Positions 37,430-52,023 of a stretch of 64,000 nucleotides of DNA are shown piece by piece. This stretch comes from Chaetoderma sp. LZ-2023a (taxonomy: Eukaryota > Mollusca > Caudofoveata > Chaetodermatida > Chaetodermatidae). Both the position numbers and the translations under genes were made by a program. The DNA lies in assembly GCA_034401795.1 (NCBI GenBank), contig CM067374.1, forward strand, positions 136,180,508-136,244,507, given 5' to 3'. The notes below the pieces were generated by a model. That model saw only the letters and a program-made list of their open reading frames with translations. It searched no databases and was not told the DNA's origin. Within the stretch, counting starts at the first letter, position 1. Each line of letters opens with the position of its first letter.

Positions 37430-40400
37430 GATTATTATTATTATTACATACTTATTGACAATGTAGAATGCGACTGTGAGGACACCGGCCAGCCATGTAC
37501 CGCTGAGAAGCCATGCCATAACAAACAGTGACCATGCTAACATAGCATGCAGTGCATAGATCGAGTACAAATAGAACAGGATAGGCTCCATGAACTGAAA
37601 TGTCAACAACAAGTTAGTCTAACAGACAGGTGACAAGCATGGGAATGCAAGAAAGCACACCACACCACTTCCATATCAGCTTTAACACTTTCATGACGAA
37701 GCCAGCCAAAACCGGCCTCTGCAGTGGTCTTGAAGAATGTTCATTTGCATGCCAAGAAAATACCATTTTTGAAATTTGACCACTGAAATGACTCGCTCGG
37801 TAACTGAGCCAGTCATTCAAGTGGTAAATTTTCAAAAATACTCTTCTCTTGGCATGCAAATGACCATTCAATAAGGAAATATTTTTATTTTCTTGACCAA
37901 ATTCAGACATTAAAGGGTTAATTTGACAGACCTTATAAGAGAGGACGAGACAGTGCTAAAAGGCAAAGAAGGACTGACTGCAGCTGTAGGATGTTTCTCA
38001 TACAACAACTGCAGAATAATATTCATCAACATTAGAGGTCAAATGAATGTCAATAAATTTATGTCATTGCTATGTCCTATAAGCATGTATTTAGATTATA
38101 CAATCGTACAGAAATAGCTCGTCAGCCAAGATGTAACAAGTCCTCTGATGAGCTCCACACTGGAAAAGGACCGTTCCATTTATAGCTATTCCCCGCCCAT
38201 CTCTAGCTAACCTCCACCCACACCTCGCTCGTGTTGGGATCAATCGATCTCTGAACTACCTGACTTTCAAGTTCCAGAAAACTATAATGGTAAGATATTG
38301 AATATTTTGGAACTAATTTGACTGGGCGCTGTTGCTGCCTATGGCAAAAACAGGGTCCAGTCAAATTAGTTTCAAAATATTCAACAGCATGTTTATTAAA
38401 CAGTAGAGACATACAATTCATACATGTCAGACTATTAAGAGTTAAAGATGGGTCAAATAGAATCATTTACGACATAATGATTATGATGTCATCCTACACA
38501 CCGCTTAGCTGATTATGATGTCATATGACGTCAGCTGATAGAGGGTACTCCACAAGTTTGAATCTTTAATATTCCCCTAAGATCTCCTGACAATATCTCC
38601 ACATTAGGCAGTGAAAAAAACTTGGGTCTACGTGCCTGAAATCGGTTATATAAATTTGGCTAATTACTGCCCTGTATAGCTACACAAATTATGTCGAGTG
38701 AGTAGTCAATATTTAAATCTGATTGTCAAACACTCTCAACCAATCAGAACACAGGATGCCTATTGATGTCCCTTAATAGTATATATTGATAAATGAGAAA
38801 ACAGCCCAATATCCAGGTTTCCAGTAAAATACTCTTATTAATGTGATATGGTGGACAACTAGGGAAAGCCATGATAGACGACTCAAAGAGGTGGATTGGT
38901 GACAGGAGGACCATAGCTTTAACATTAGTAAACAGCAATCATATAGAACTGTAAAATATACAATAATACCCAGCCAATTCATAGAATTGTGATGACGTCA
39001 TCACAATCAATTTTCAGATAAGACCCTGGGAGCGACGCCATCTTTGGAAGGGCTAATTTAACATTACGAGCAATGGGCCACGAAACCTTAATTTCATTTT
39101 CTTTACTATCTTGCAAAATTCATTTGTGATTTTATGTTTTTTGATACTGGGCGGAGTTTTTACAGCCTCACAATGCAAAACCATTATACCGCCAGAGTTT
39201 ATCCTCTAAAAATTCTACAAAAAGCTCGCCAAATGGCCCGCTCGAAGGAGCAACATTCCCTGATCAACCCCACTCCAAAGCCAAAAACTACCAACACAGA
39301 TCGGAGACAAATCTCATCAGGGATGATGTTAAAAGATACAATTGAGCGCTGCAGATTGGCCTTCCCAGACACACAAAAAGAACAAAACAATAAGACACCA
39401 TAGTCAGGGCGAAACTACCAGACCCAGACCACAACACCACAGTCATCCACCGCAACCCCCTCCCTACTATGTGAAACCAAGAATTGCAACATTTGTAAAA
39501 ACATGGTTAAGTCCAGATTTTTCACTAGCAAGCACACAGGCCTCTCCTACAGAGCCAAAATCAGGAAACTGCAGAACTCGCAATGTAGTATACCTCCTAA
39601 GCTGTAATTATTGCGGCAGACAATATGTAGGAGAAACCCTGAGACCTTTCAAGACTAGGATCCAAGAGAACCTACGCTCCATCACAAACCTTTACAAACA
39701 TGAAAGATATGACACACCAGTATCACGCCATTTCAATAGACCTGGGAATCACAGAAATGACATGCAATACAGGATCATACAAGCCCTATCATCGGATCCA
39801 ACGGATCCAAACTCAATGGTTTGGAGGAAGTAAAAGGAATGCACTTAGATCCACCAACTCCACCCCCCAACTTTAACCCAAAGGAACCAACGGGACGTAT
39901 TATCGGCGCGAAATAATTAGGTTCCTAGTCCGACGGGACGTTTTATCGGCTCAAAACAATTGGCTTACTGGGTCGACGGGACGTATTATTGGCTCATGCT
40001 ACCGCCAGTTTTCGATCGCTAAATACACAACCATTACTGCCGTTTTATCCAATCAAACTTAGCGTTACATTATGTCAGAAGGCTGAATTTTCTAAATCCA
40101 CTGTCAATTGGTCAATTCAGTTTGTTTACAAATTTCTGCGGGAAAATATAAATAGATCTTTGTGAATGAAATAGTTTGCGTAAAAATGTTGAAGATGACG
40201 AAGCAATTCCTTTATTTAAGCGAGTACCCGCGAGTACCCGATTATCCGGATAGATGGAATCGGGTATTATTATTATTATTATCATTATTATTATACAGCT
40301 GCTCAAGCTGGAAAATCTTTCTAAATGGCATCCTACACTACCAGTGTCATATATAATACGGAAATGCAAACGCAACCTGCTCTCCGTAGTTCAGAAGATC

Positions 40401-43400
40401 GTGAATTTCGTTTGTTATATTTGTCACGTGATATGATGTTACCAACTTATGACAGTTAGTTTAATTTTAATGAAACTACGTTTCCACGCTTTTAAATTAC
40501 TTTATAAGGTCAATTTGTCATTACAGAATAACTGAAAGCCTCTCAAAATTACTGAACATCCATCATGGCGAAATTATTTAAAATCAATGGTCGAGTGGGG
40601 TTTAGGTATTGAGAGACAGTTGTCCATAATTTGAAAAAAATATTTTCTTCCAAACCGTTTATCACATAAAATATTTATTATAGTAGAGGGGGTATGTGGT
40701 AGTGGTATGCATGGACGAAAATTGTGGCCTGTGGTCTGGAACCTAGAAGGGCATATCAGCATAGACAATAAAATTGTTTTAAAAATATTGACCACTGTGG
40801 AGATATGGTTCACATGGGGAAGGAACGAGGGGGCCCAATTGGGAGATGCCCCCTTTTTTCCTCTCCCACAGTTTAAGGCCCCCCCACACCCCACCCCCAC
40901 CCGGGTCAAAACACATTCCGACACCCCAGTTATTGTGCTTGACTGCCACGTAAATTTTCGTCAATCTTACTGTGGTTTGCTGCTCTTCAAACACCATTTG
41001 AGAGAAAAATGAAAACAAATTTAAACTTGACGATTCTTATAAACCCTGTAACACTTAAATTTGCTTTAAAAATTACATCTCATAGTAAATATCCATTTCC
41101 GACAAAGAGAATCTGTTTGAAAATTTACCACTCAGTTATTGCGCCAGGCAATCCAGTCATACTTTTTCGAAAATATTCTCATGATCTGCAAATGGACATT
41201 TTGAAAGGTCACTGCTGTACCTGTTTTTGGCTGGCTTGTGTGTTATAGGGCTAATAATATTTAAATACTGTATTGTGTAAACTACCAGTGTAAATATCAA
41301 ATAAAGTTTGCTCGAAGTGAGAGGGAGAGAATCTCATATTAGGTAATCAGACTGGACTATGTATAGTAGATTTGTTGAATATATCGAGTCCAATTTGATT
41401 GGAAGCTGCTGCTGCTTTAGGCAACAATAGATTCCAATTAAATTTATCAAAATATACTCAACAGATTACTTTTTTAGACTGCAGGATATTTACCCTTGTC
41501 CTGCAAGGGGAATGGGGTATTACATTTGTGTGCGTGCATGCACGTGTGTGTGTGCGTCCATGTGTCCATCCGGTATTGCATCTAACATACTGATCCTATT
41601 GGTTTCAACAACAAAGAAACATAACCTAAACAAGGATTTCCAGAAGTTGTCTGTGATCTGGACAAAAATCCAGGATCCAGATTGGATACAAATTTTAATC
41701 TATAGATATCTCGGAAACTACTGGTTAGATTTTGCTCAAATTTTAACAAAGTAGAGGGTGCGATCATAAACTACGATTTAACAAATTTGGATGTGTTAAA
41801 ATTTATTTTAAAACCGTTATGTACATCGTGAGAAAAATGGTAGGGATGTCTCGGTAGTGGTTTAAAATCTATGATTACTCTTGTTCATAATGTTATCTAT
41901 CAAGCATCAAGTCCTCGACAACACCGTTGGGCTTTAAAAATTTCATCTACCTGTCGATGGAAACTAAGTGATAACTAGATTGCTTGGTCGATGATGCGCT
42001 ATAGCAGAACCCATGTTCACCACTTTGACCTCTTCACCCCATCCCATCCCTGGGGGCGGAGACAAATGTAAATGTCCTCTTGCACTCCATAATCACCTAC
42101 CAAATTTGTTTGGATTCCAACCACTGAATTCAGAAGAGTTGCATTACACAGACTAGCATGGATTGTTGTGGAAAATCTGGATGTCATAAGGGGAAATGAT
42201 CTGTGAAAGCAGGAGTTAAAAATTAACATGAGCCCAGAGGCTAGTAGAAATTGATCACGACTAGTACAATTTGTAACTGACCAGCCTGATGGTAACAATT
42301 TGATATGTCAATGGTCAAGGTGGCCAAAAAATGACATTGCTGTGATCTTCAGAAATGTCGATATTCAGTGCAAGAGAAGACTATTTGTAAAAATTTACCA
42401 CTAGAATGACTGGCTTGGTAAGTGAGCCAGTCGTTCCAGTGTTAAAATTTCAAAGATGATCTTCCCTTGGTCTGCAAAGAAAATTTCAAGGGCTAGAGTA
42501 GAATCTAGCAATCCTGCTAGAAACATGTAGTGGCTCATTTGGCTTAATTTCAATTCAAGGAGAGGGTGTGCGAGAGTGGTCAGAAATATGAAAAATCTGG
42601 AAATCCAGATAAATTTGTTAGACTCCAATCTTTACAATCAATTTCTTGATATTTTGAACAGCACCTCCCCCCCCCCCCCCCCTTTGGTGGAGACAGGAAA
42701 TTCACAATTATATGGCAACCCACATATCAAATTCCTTTGAATTCCACACAACGGGGAGTTAGAGTGACGGACAGTTTTTCGGATATTTGTCCTTTGGACC
42801 CCACCCCCTGAACCACAGGTGGCGGAACCAAATCTAAATATTGTCTTACAAAGCTCAATCATGGGTAACCCACATACCAAATTTGGTTGAATTCCACCCA
42901 CCTGTTTGGGAGGGGATAGCATGATAGACCGACAGATGGGTAGATGGAGGCGATTATATCACCATTTTTTCAAAACATGGGGCTCATGAAAGGCCCCAAG
43001 GCGATAAGATACAGGTAGGTAATTAATTCAAAATCTTCATACAAAAATGTAAATTTCTTTCGGATTCAGAAATTAGGCTACCACCATCATTGGTCACGGC
43101 ACATTGTTTCCAGGATTTGTCGGTGAAAGTGTTAAACATAGCAAAGACTGGAATTGACAAGTGGACATGCAAGAAATTTAGATTTTCTAATAGATGAATG
43201 CACTGTTAGCTCTGCCCCATCTCTAGGTAAGCTCCATCCATGATTTGTGTGTGTTGTGATCAGTTTATACACTTTGAATCCTAAATTCCCAATTCCATGA
43301 TAACTATAGATACATAAACTTCTTAGAGAATTCTGGAATTAAAATTCTGGATCCATCAACTACATTGTATGGACCCAATCGGCATCAATCACGCTGATTG

Positions 43401-46400
43401 GTAACCATCATCTACCTTTGGTAGTAAAACTTATAACTATAGATACAGCTAACCTGTTCAATATTTTGAAATTAATCTGACTGGGGTCTGTTCAATTATC
43501 CAACAGAATGTTTAGTAAATGGCATACAATTCGTACAACTGACAAACTTAAAAGTTCTTGATGGACTTAGCTACGTCATTCAATACATATTTTGATTGTG
43601 ACGTCAGTCTACAATGATGTAGTTCATTATGATGTCATATACTTGGGTGACAGATTGGATTCATCTATTATTTAACCCTTTCTCATTTTCACCGACAAAT
43701 CCCTGAAAAAGTATGATGCTTACAATATAAAATTTATTCTGTTGAATATTTTGAAATTAATTTGACTGAAAGCCATTGCTGCCTAAGGCAGTTTGCAGTC
43801 AAACTAATAAAAAAATATTCAGTTTTCCTTTATGGTATCATTAAAATGAGGTATGGGGAATTCATCGGGAAAAGGGGTAATCTTACCTTGCTCGTGTGCA
43901 GATTTATGTTGTATATTTCACTGCCGTCGAATCATATTTGCTGCACTTTGTTCTTGGCTGATTCATTGCGATGGAGCCTAGTGTGTACGGTGTCTCCGAA
44001 TCCATAATCATATCAGTAATTTACATAACAATTTTGATTGAATTCTACCAAAAGCTTTTGGAGATGGATGGATAGACAGCTGAATGGAGGCAATTGCAAT
44101 ATCCTAGCAGTCTTATTTTACACAGATCACCAAATTATTCTCTTTATAAAATACATGTTAGTAAATCCATCAGCCTACTTAGCAGGAGAGTCTCTGATTT
44201 TTTTAAGCCATTGTTCGCTCTCCTGAAAAAAATAGGAACAATAAGTTAGAAATAGGCAAATTCTAATACTTAACAATCAAATTTGTTCATGAAAATTTCC
44301 ATTTTCTCATCGACAATGCCCATATGCAGACCAAGAGCCAGTCATTCCAGTGATACATTAAAAAAAATAATCTTACTTTGGTCGGAAAATTGACATTTTC
44401 CTAGACAACTGCAGCAGTTTTGGTCTGACTCAGATGTTAGATGGTTAACAATATACATGTACGGCGCAAGGTAATAGGGATATATAGTCTGAGTCTGCTC
44501 TGACTCAACCCGCCTCTGTGACAGATATTTGGACAGACTGACAGTCTGTCCAAATATCTGTCACAGGGGCAGGTTGAGTCAGAGCAGACTCAGACTAAGG
44601 GATATACTGGTAAACATTATGACCCGACAACGGGTGTTATGGTCATACACCGCCCTCAGATTTTAGCGCAGAAATGAAATGAATAATATAATAAATGGTG
44701 GGCATATATCGTCCAACGAGGGAGTACGACTACTAGTTACTGGATTAACCTTTTCAATCGACAAGAGCGAATAAAAAATTTGTTACGAATGTTTCACAAT
44801 TCTGTTGAATATTTTGAAACTAATTAAACTGGCTAAGGCAGCACCAGCTTCACATTGGATTCAAAATATTCAACATCTTACATTTATAATGACTAAACGT
44901 GAAGTTCTGGAATTTCAGGTTCAAATGTGACAATTGTTTTTGATTTTGGGCACACAAGTTTATTTCAGGGCCCCGGTTCTCTATATCTTTGATCAGAGAA
45001 TACTGGCCACACAGTAAATGTTGATAGAATGTTTGTAACCAGGGCAATAGTGAAATATTTGTTTTCTAAGGAATTATTAGTACGTTCCAGTCATCAATGA
45101 TTATAGTAAATGTGCTGTTACTTCTAAGTTTTCAGTTACTCAATGACTAATTTAACCGAGAAAGTTATAGATTGTGGTAAGAGAGCAGCAGAACCAATAA
45201 TATATAAATCAATTTCGTTTACCTCTGGTCGCGAAATAACAATAAGGTTATAGATAAACAATCTGATAGGCTCAATCATCGATGCGTGTCTTTGTTTACA
45301 ATTACCGAGAAAACGTACTCTTCAAATTACCGTCGGTAATTAGGGCGAGCTGAGATGTGAAAGTTGCTAAGTATATCGCCATCCCACTTCCCAATTGGCA
45401 ATATCATTAATCTAGTCATCTGTCTACTTTTTAGTTTGTGGCATACTAGAAATATGCATAGATTGACATTTGAACACACAAATGTACTATTTTGCAAAAC
45501 AGCTGATCGTGTCACCATCTTGCCGGAAAAATTAATATTCATATATTCCCGACCAATCAGACGCATCAATCTTATAGCACATGATATGGTGTTGCCAATA
45601 ACAGGTAATGAACTTGGTACTCATATATTAGATACGGGTACAATTCTACAAATTCCTCTCATTCTCTCACGATCTTTCAAGATAAACGATTCCTATCGGG
45701 GACGCCGCTACGAAAATTTTTTGGATGCTATAGAATCTTAGTTTAAAACATTCGCGTTCGCTTTTTAAATGGCTGATTGCACCTAACAATGCTACATAGC
45801 ATAGAATTTGCCATTTATTCGCTGTCAACACTGAGAAACCCTGGTATGTGTTCGGTTATGTATAAAGGAATTATTCAACATTGAATGAGGCCTCCCCCCA
45901 AAAACATGACCGGAATTTTGAGAAATTTTAGGGTACCATGACATAATATAATTGTCATTTTCACATCTTATCGGATGAAAACCTTCACGAAACTTTGGTA
46001 TCTGTTAGTTTTAATACCATTGTGATTAAATTTATCAATGGCGTTTGTAAAATTAAAAAGAACTTCGATAAACTTTGCAAAAATAGACCAATGTATTTAT
46101 CCTACAAGGTGTGGCCATTTTGAGAGGCACGTTGACTAACTAAAATATATTTTATTCATACAACTTTTATATGTACTTAAAGGAGTTTTATTGCCCTTTC
46201 TAATGATATATAGTTTTATATATAGTGATCTGTTACTTTGCCAAAAATAGTTAATATAGTTGGCATGGTAGCACTACGCCGCTATCACTCCACTACCGCT
46301 TATAGGCTAGAGTTCTAAGCAAGTTTCTAGCTTTTGGCTGTAGAGTTTATAGCACATTTTTGTAAATTCTTGGTAGGGCCCAGACGGTTAATGCCAGCCG

Positions 46401-49030
46401 ATCACAAAATGCCCGAATGTGTGAAACTATGAATAGGTATTATTGTGACATCTAAAACTAATAGGTGACGCTATGGTCCTCCTCTAAACTACAACTGTTA
46501 ACTATGACACAAAGACAAGCACAGGACACGACAGAAATGAAAGTACAGACAGGCAAACCATATGGGAGGGAGGATTAAAGACACGCACAAATTGATAGAG
46601 AAAGCGTGATGCCGGAAGCGAGACTCTTGAAGGAATGAGGGGGGGGGGGAGGGGGCCACCGAGGTGACCACTGGCTCACATTCAATCAAGAGACATGCTT
46701 TAAAATAATTGGTCAGACATAACACAATGACCACAGTAATTGGTTGGTCAAAAATCCTGGGAAGTATTATGGTTGGTTAACAGAGACCACCATGCGCCCC
46801 TGCACGAGCATAATATGCAAGATGACATGGCCCTGAACATGCTGCATCCCCTTTCCGTTAATAATATAAATATAACCACTTAATATTTTTAAATAGGGAT
46901 GGCACAGCTGCCATATAAGCTACAAAGGAGACTGTGACTAAGTGGTCAGCATACAGGTGTTCATAACCAACGATCCTGGTTCCTGTCTCAGTGCATCAAT
47001 TTGAGAAGTTAGGTAGCGCATGTTATTCTTTGTATAGATAATAAAAACAGGATTAAAAAGTAGAACCTTTTAAGACTAACTTAGTTTATTTTGACAAGCT
47101 TTTGCATATAAATGTGATTGTCCTGATGAAGCACATTTCTGTGAAAAAGCTCATCAAAATAAACTAAGTTAGTCTTGCAAGGTACTATTTTTAATCGTGT
47201 TTTTATAGTGCATGACTATGTAACTAATGGTGGAATAAGCAATGTCCTTTACTCCTCCTTGCGTCTTTACAGCTATGAGTATAAATGAGCACCACTGTAA
47301 AAACTGCAGATGTTAGTCAGACTGGCATAATAGACCTCGATTACCCATTTAACTTTCAAATTTCTTTTTTTTAAATCAGTTTTCTCAAAGGAAATGTCAA
47401 TTTGCAGCCAGAGATTATTTTTGAAAATTTTACCACTGGAATGACTGGCTCGGTTACCGAGCCAGTCATTCCAGTAGTAAACTTTCAAAAATAGTCTTCT
47501 CTTGGTCTGCAAATGGACATTTCTCAAGACCACTGCAGAAGCCATTTTTGGTTGATATGAGTGTTAAAAGGTTAATCAGTCTGAGTACAAATTATCCAGA
47601 CATAACAGTAAATGCATATTGATAAAGAAGGCGCAATAATGGTGGTTATAAATGTCTATTTTTGAAAATATATAACTGGAATGACTGGCTCGATACATTT
47701 TCAAAAATAATGACCTGCAAATGGACATACATTCGCTGAGTAAAATGTAAATTATCATGACTGATTGCATTAAAGAGTAATTAAAATGTAGTTTTTGAAA
47801 TATTTTATGCAGTAGAAATTATTCACAACTATACAATTATTTAATTTTTAATCATATAAATTCACGATTTATAAAAATAATTGTGATTTTCGATTTAACC
47901 ATGTAATCGTGCAAGCTTAGCCTAGATATGGCCTGACTGGTTACCTAGAAATTAGAAATCTATTTAGCTACTTGGGCATGGAACGCGATAAGAAGAAAGA
48001 TTTTAATGTTATGTATGGAGCAATGCAATATGTTCAACTAATGCTGATACTATGTGGGTCCCTGTATTAGCTTCCGTTGTATGGGACAAACGTCTACACT
48101 GATACTATGTTGGTCCCTGTATTAGCTTCCGTTGTATGGGACAAACGTCTACACTGATACTGTGGGTCCCTGTATTAGCTTCCGTTGTATGGGACAAATG
48201 TCTACACTGATACTATGTGGGTCCCTGTATTAGCTTCCGTTGTATGGGACAAACATCTACACTGATACTATGTTAGGATCATAGTTCATTAGGAGCCCAG
48301 TTTTAAAACCCTTCATAAAAACAGTATATTCTTTACACTATAAAGCTTATTCTGTTGAATATTTTGAAATTAACTTGACTTGAAGTTGTTGCTGCCTAAG
48401 GCTATGACGGCTTTCAGTCAAATAAATGTCAAAATATTCAACAGTTTTCCTGAGCAGTTGTCTTGAATTCATATATATTAACCCTTTAGTCCTCAAACTT
48501 GTTCAAGAAAATTTCAATTTTCTTATAGAAAATGTCTATTTGCAGAACAAGAGAACACTATTTTGAAAATTTTAACCACTGGAATTAATCGAGCCAGTCA
48601 GTAGGCGTAAATTTTCAAAAAATAGTCTTCTCTTCTCCTACACATGAACATTGGATAAGGATATATTTAGATTTTCCGTATCAAAATTGATGAGTAAATG
48701 ATTAATACAGTAATAATTAATAATGTTTTTTACGTTACAAAGTATTTAATGTGTATTTAAAGCACCTAACCCTTTAACCATCGAACATGTTCAAGAAAAA
48801 TTTAAATTTTCTCAGAAAATGTCCATTTGCAGACCAAGAAAACACTATTTTTGAAAATTTACCATGGGAATGACTGACTCAGTTATCGTGCAAGTCGTTC
48901 CAGTGGTAAATTTTCAAAAACAGTCTTCTCTTGTCTTGCAAATGGACATTTCTCAAGACCAATGCAAAAAACTGTTTTTAACTGATCAATATGAGTGTTA
49001 AAGGGTTAATTAAATCATAATCATATGATC

Positions 49031-49076
<46 letters not shown>

Positions 49077-51983
49077 TTAATTGGAAATATTCTGTAGATG
49101 ACTCCTAGTATGACCTCCTGGTAGATGTTCATTCTAGCGAGGACATTGATAGTGTTACCATGCTCTGTTACCTTATCATTCATTAAATCACTTATACCTG
49201 GACAAATAAAGAAACAATTATTCTCTCATCGATTCATTAGATCATTTATACCCATCAAAATAAAGAAACAAGCTGAGATGACAAAGTTTTTACGCTGAGC
49301 TTACAGAGTAGAATGGCATAAATACGTTGTAGTATTGATAACACTGTATCCGTTTCTTATGCAGGTAATGTCGACATAGAAACTCAACTATCCCTGATAT
49401 ACCCTCGAGCACCAACATGACTGTTTCCTTTTGGGGACATGTGTACTGAAATTCCAGGGTTTTTGCCAACTCCACATCATGTTTTGATGGTGTACAAACA
49501 TCCATTTCTCTCTAAAAACTGTAGGAGTTGCACAGACAAGATTTTCAGGATGAACGCGCAGTGGTACATACATATGGATGGACTGTATGATAACATAATA
49601 ACCTTGTATAGGGAGGAGTAACCCTTTAGTCATCCAGAAAATATCCATTTTCTTTACTTAGTTCAAATATATATCAAGTGATCATGGGCCTAATCATCAA
49701 GACGTTACAGAGTAAAAGTCAAAACTTAAACAAAACTTGACCCCAGGACTACCACTATATGACATGCCCAGTATCCCATTCAGGGTTCATACAGCTGGCA
49801 GGTTTTCTTATTCAAGGACTTTCAAGACTAAAAAATTTGGTTTCTCAAGGGCTCAGAACCAGCATCCCGGACAAAGTGAGAATATGACACTGGTGCAAAA
49901 TTTCATACAGTTTACCTTTAGAACCTTTCAAATTACAGTTTGAATTTTGGAACTTACTCGGTTCCAGATAGATTTTGCCAATCAAATTTTCTTAAATCTT
50001 TATTTACATCAGTACGTGAACGTTTTGCAGACAGTAACAATCACATGGGAGGAAATGTTGATTTTCAAGCTTTTCAAGGCGGATGGGTGAAATTCGTGGG
50101 CTTTTCAAGTTTGTATGAACCCTGCTATTAGCTCCTCTAGACTCTAAACAATAAGTTAATAAATCACCTTTCTATGTAGACTTCGGCCAGAAGTGGCCGC
50201 TATGAACATGTTTTTCTTGACCTTAAATTGCCACTCAATGAATTTAGTGTTAGCTATGCCCCGCCAATATTTAGATCAAGCTCCACCCACGCTTCACCCA
50301 TGTTGGAATCAATCATTCCCTGCCTCTCTGAATCATAACTTCCAGAAAACTACACAGGCTAGCTGTTGAATATTTTGTAACTAATTTGACTGGGTAATGT
50401 TGCTGCCAGCACCCAGTCAAACTAGTTTCAAATTATTTACCAGAATGTTTATTAAATAATAAAGACATAGAATTCGTACAACAACGCTTATTCCGTCATC
50501 AATTACATGTTCGTGATGAACTTAGCTACGTCATTCACGACGCAATTAATTATGATGTCATCTTACATGTCACGTAGTTGATTATGACATCATATGATTG
50601 ACTGAGCAACTGGCATCCTCCATTACAGATATATTTATTCCTTGTACTGTATATAAATAGTTACCTTCAAACAAGCTGTCTGCCTTAACAAGCTGCTTGT
50701 AGTATGAGTAAAACAGGCCTGTTTCTGTACGAAATGATATTTCACGCTCCACTTCCTATGGAGAAAACATAGAAATACTTCCAATGTATATAATAATAAT
50801 AATAATATATGTATTAAATTTAATATTAAATATGTTTAAATATGGCTCTTGGCTCAAAGAGCTCAAAATACTACTTATATCAAGTAACCGTTTAATGCTG
50901 ACAACTTTTTGAAAGAATTGAAGGTTTTGCTCAGTAAAAGTGAAGATGACAGTATTTTGTAATTTATCACTGGAATATACACAAATGTTCTGTTATGCGA
51001 GTCAACATATGGTGTCTCTACAGAGACAGTTTGGCAGGCATGACCATTGAAAAGCTAATGGTCAGCAAAATGGACATTCCCCCAAGACCACTGGAGATTT
51101 GACCAATAAAGGATCAAGTTGACACAAGTGGGGGTTAAACTTAACCCTTTAATGGTCAAGCCCGCCGGCAGAAACTGCCCACTTGAGTGCTTTTTAGGCC
51201 AAAACAGCGGCAAATTTTCTAAAATAGTCTTCTCTTGACCAGCAAATGGACATTCAATAAGGAAATTCTCTTCACCACATTGGACTATTAAGGGGATAAT
51301 AGTAAATTAACTGCTGCAAACCACTACATAATAATTCCAATGAGAAAACTCTTGACTAGCTGAATATTTTCAAAATATTTACACTAGGATGTCATCTGCA
51401 AAAAGCTACACGATTAAGGACAGATGGACAAAATGATACTCAAATTAATAAGATTCTTTCTAGCCAACTGACCAAACTCACCATGAATGTTTCATTAACA
51501 TTATCCAAGTAGAGGCTCAGAGAGAGAGAACACAAAACAGAATCTACATACATTCATGCATGAAGGCACACATGGTCAGAAACCCATAGAGGACAGATAT
51601 AGATAATTAGAGGAATAATATACTTCATCCTAGACTGACTTCACCAAAACATATCTTTAAAAAAACAATAACTAGAATGTGTATTCAATGGCATGGCATG
51701 CCATCGCATATCTACATGTTTCCTCATACTTGAACCTTTTGCAAAACACACACCCTCCCCTATAAAGCATGCATGGAGACATGCACGCACACGCGCATGA
51801 AAGCATGCACGCACACACACACGCGCGTGCGTGCATGCGCACATGTGCACGGACATGCACACACGCATTTTCGCCCCCACATGTTTCCTCATACTTGAAC
51901 CTTTTGCAAACCACACACCCTCCCCCATAAAGCATGCATGGAGACACACATGTATGCACATGCACACATGCGCACGCATGCAT

Positions 51984-52023
<40 letters not shown>

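Larger units (their letters stand above)
39877..46387. mobile_element. ~6.5-kb TTAA-flanked element, copy 2, inverted relative to copy 1 (intron 3)
   Basis: TTAA at 39873-39876 and 46388-46391. Starts CCCAAAGGAACCAACGGGAC and ends GGTAGGGCCCAGACGG, matching the two ends of copy 1 in reverse. Internal landmarks run in inverted order: CCTAATTTCTGAATC near 43070 (copy 1 10315), a CACACAACG/TTGTGTGG box near 42740 (10680), GCATCAAGTCCTCGAC near 41910 (11445). It lacks the Tc1 and the terminal duplication of copy 1. It carries ~1.27 kb (about 44786-46055) absent from copy 1. No transposase recognised. Confidence 0.85.

Noticed and set aside
45364..45741. 125-codon ORF as a host gene
   Set aside because: No recognised motif, no splice partners, and it sits inside a mobile element copy; kept only as an unexplained part of that element.
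6627..46387. A single giant palindrome or segmental inverted duplication of the locus
   Set aside because: Similarity stops at TTAA on all four borders and the outer flanks differ (family B repeat against Penelope-like fragment), so two separate insertions fit better.
49290..49648. Overlapping ORFs in intron 2 as a gene fragment
   Set aside because: Open frames on both strands with no family motif or conserved spacing.
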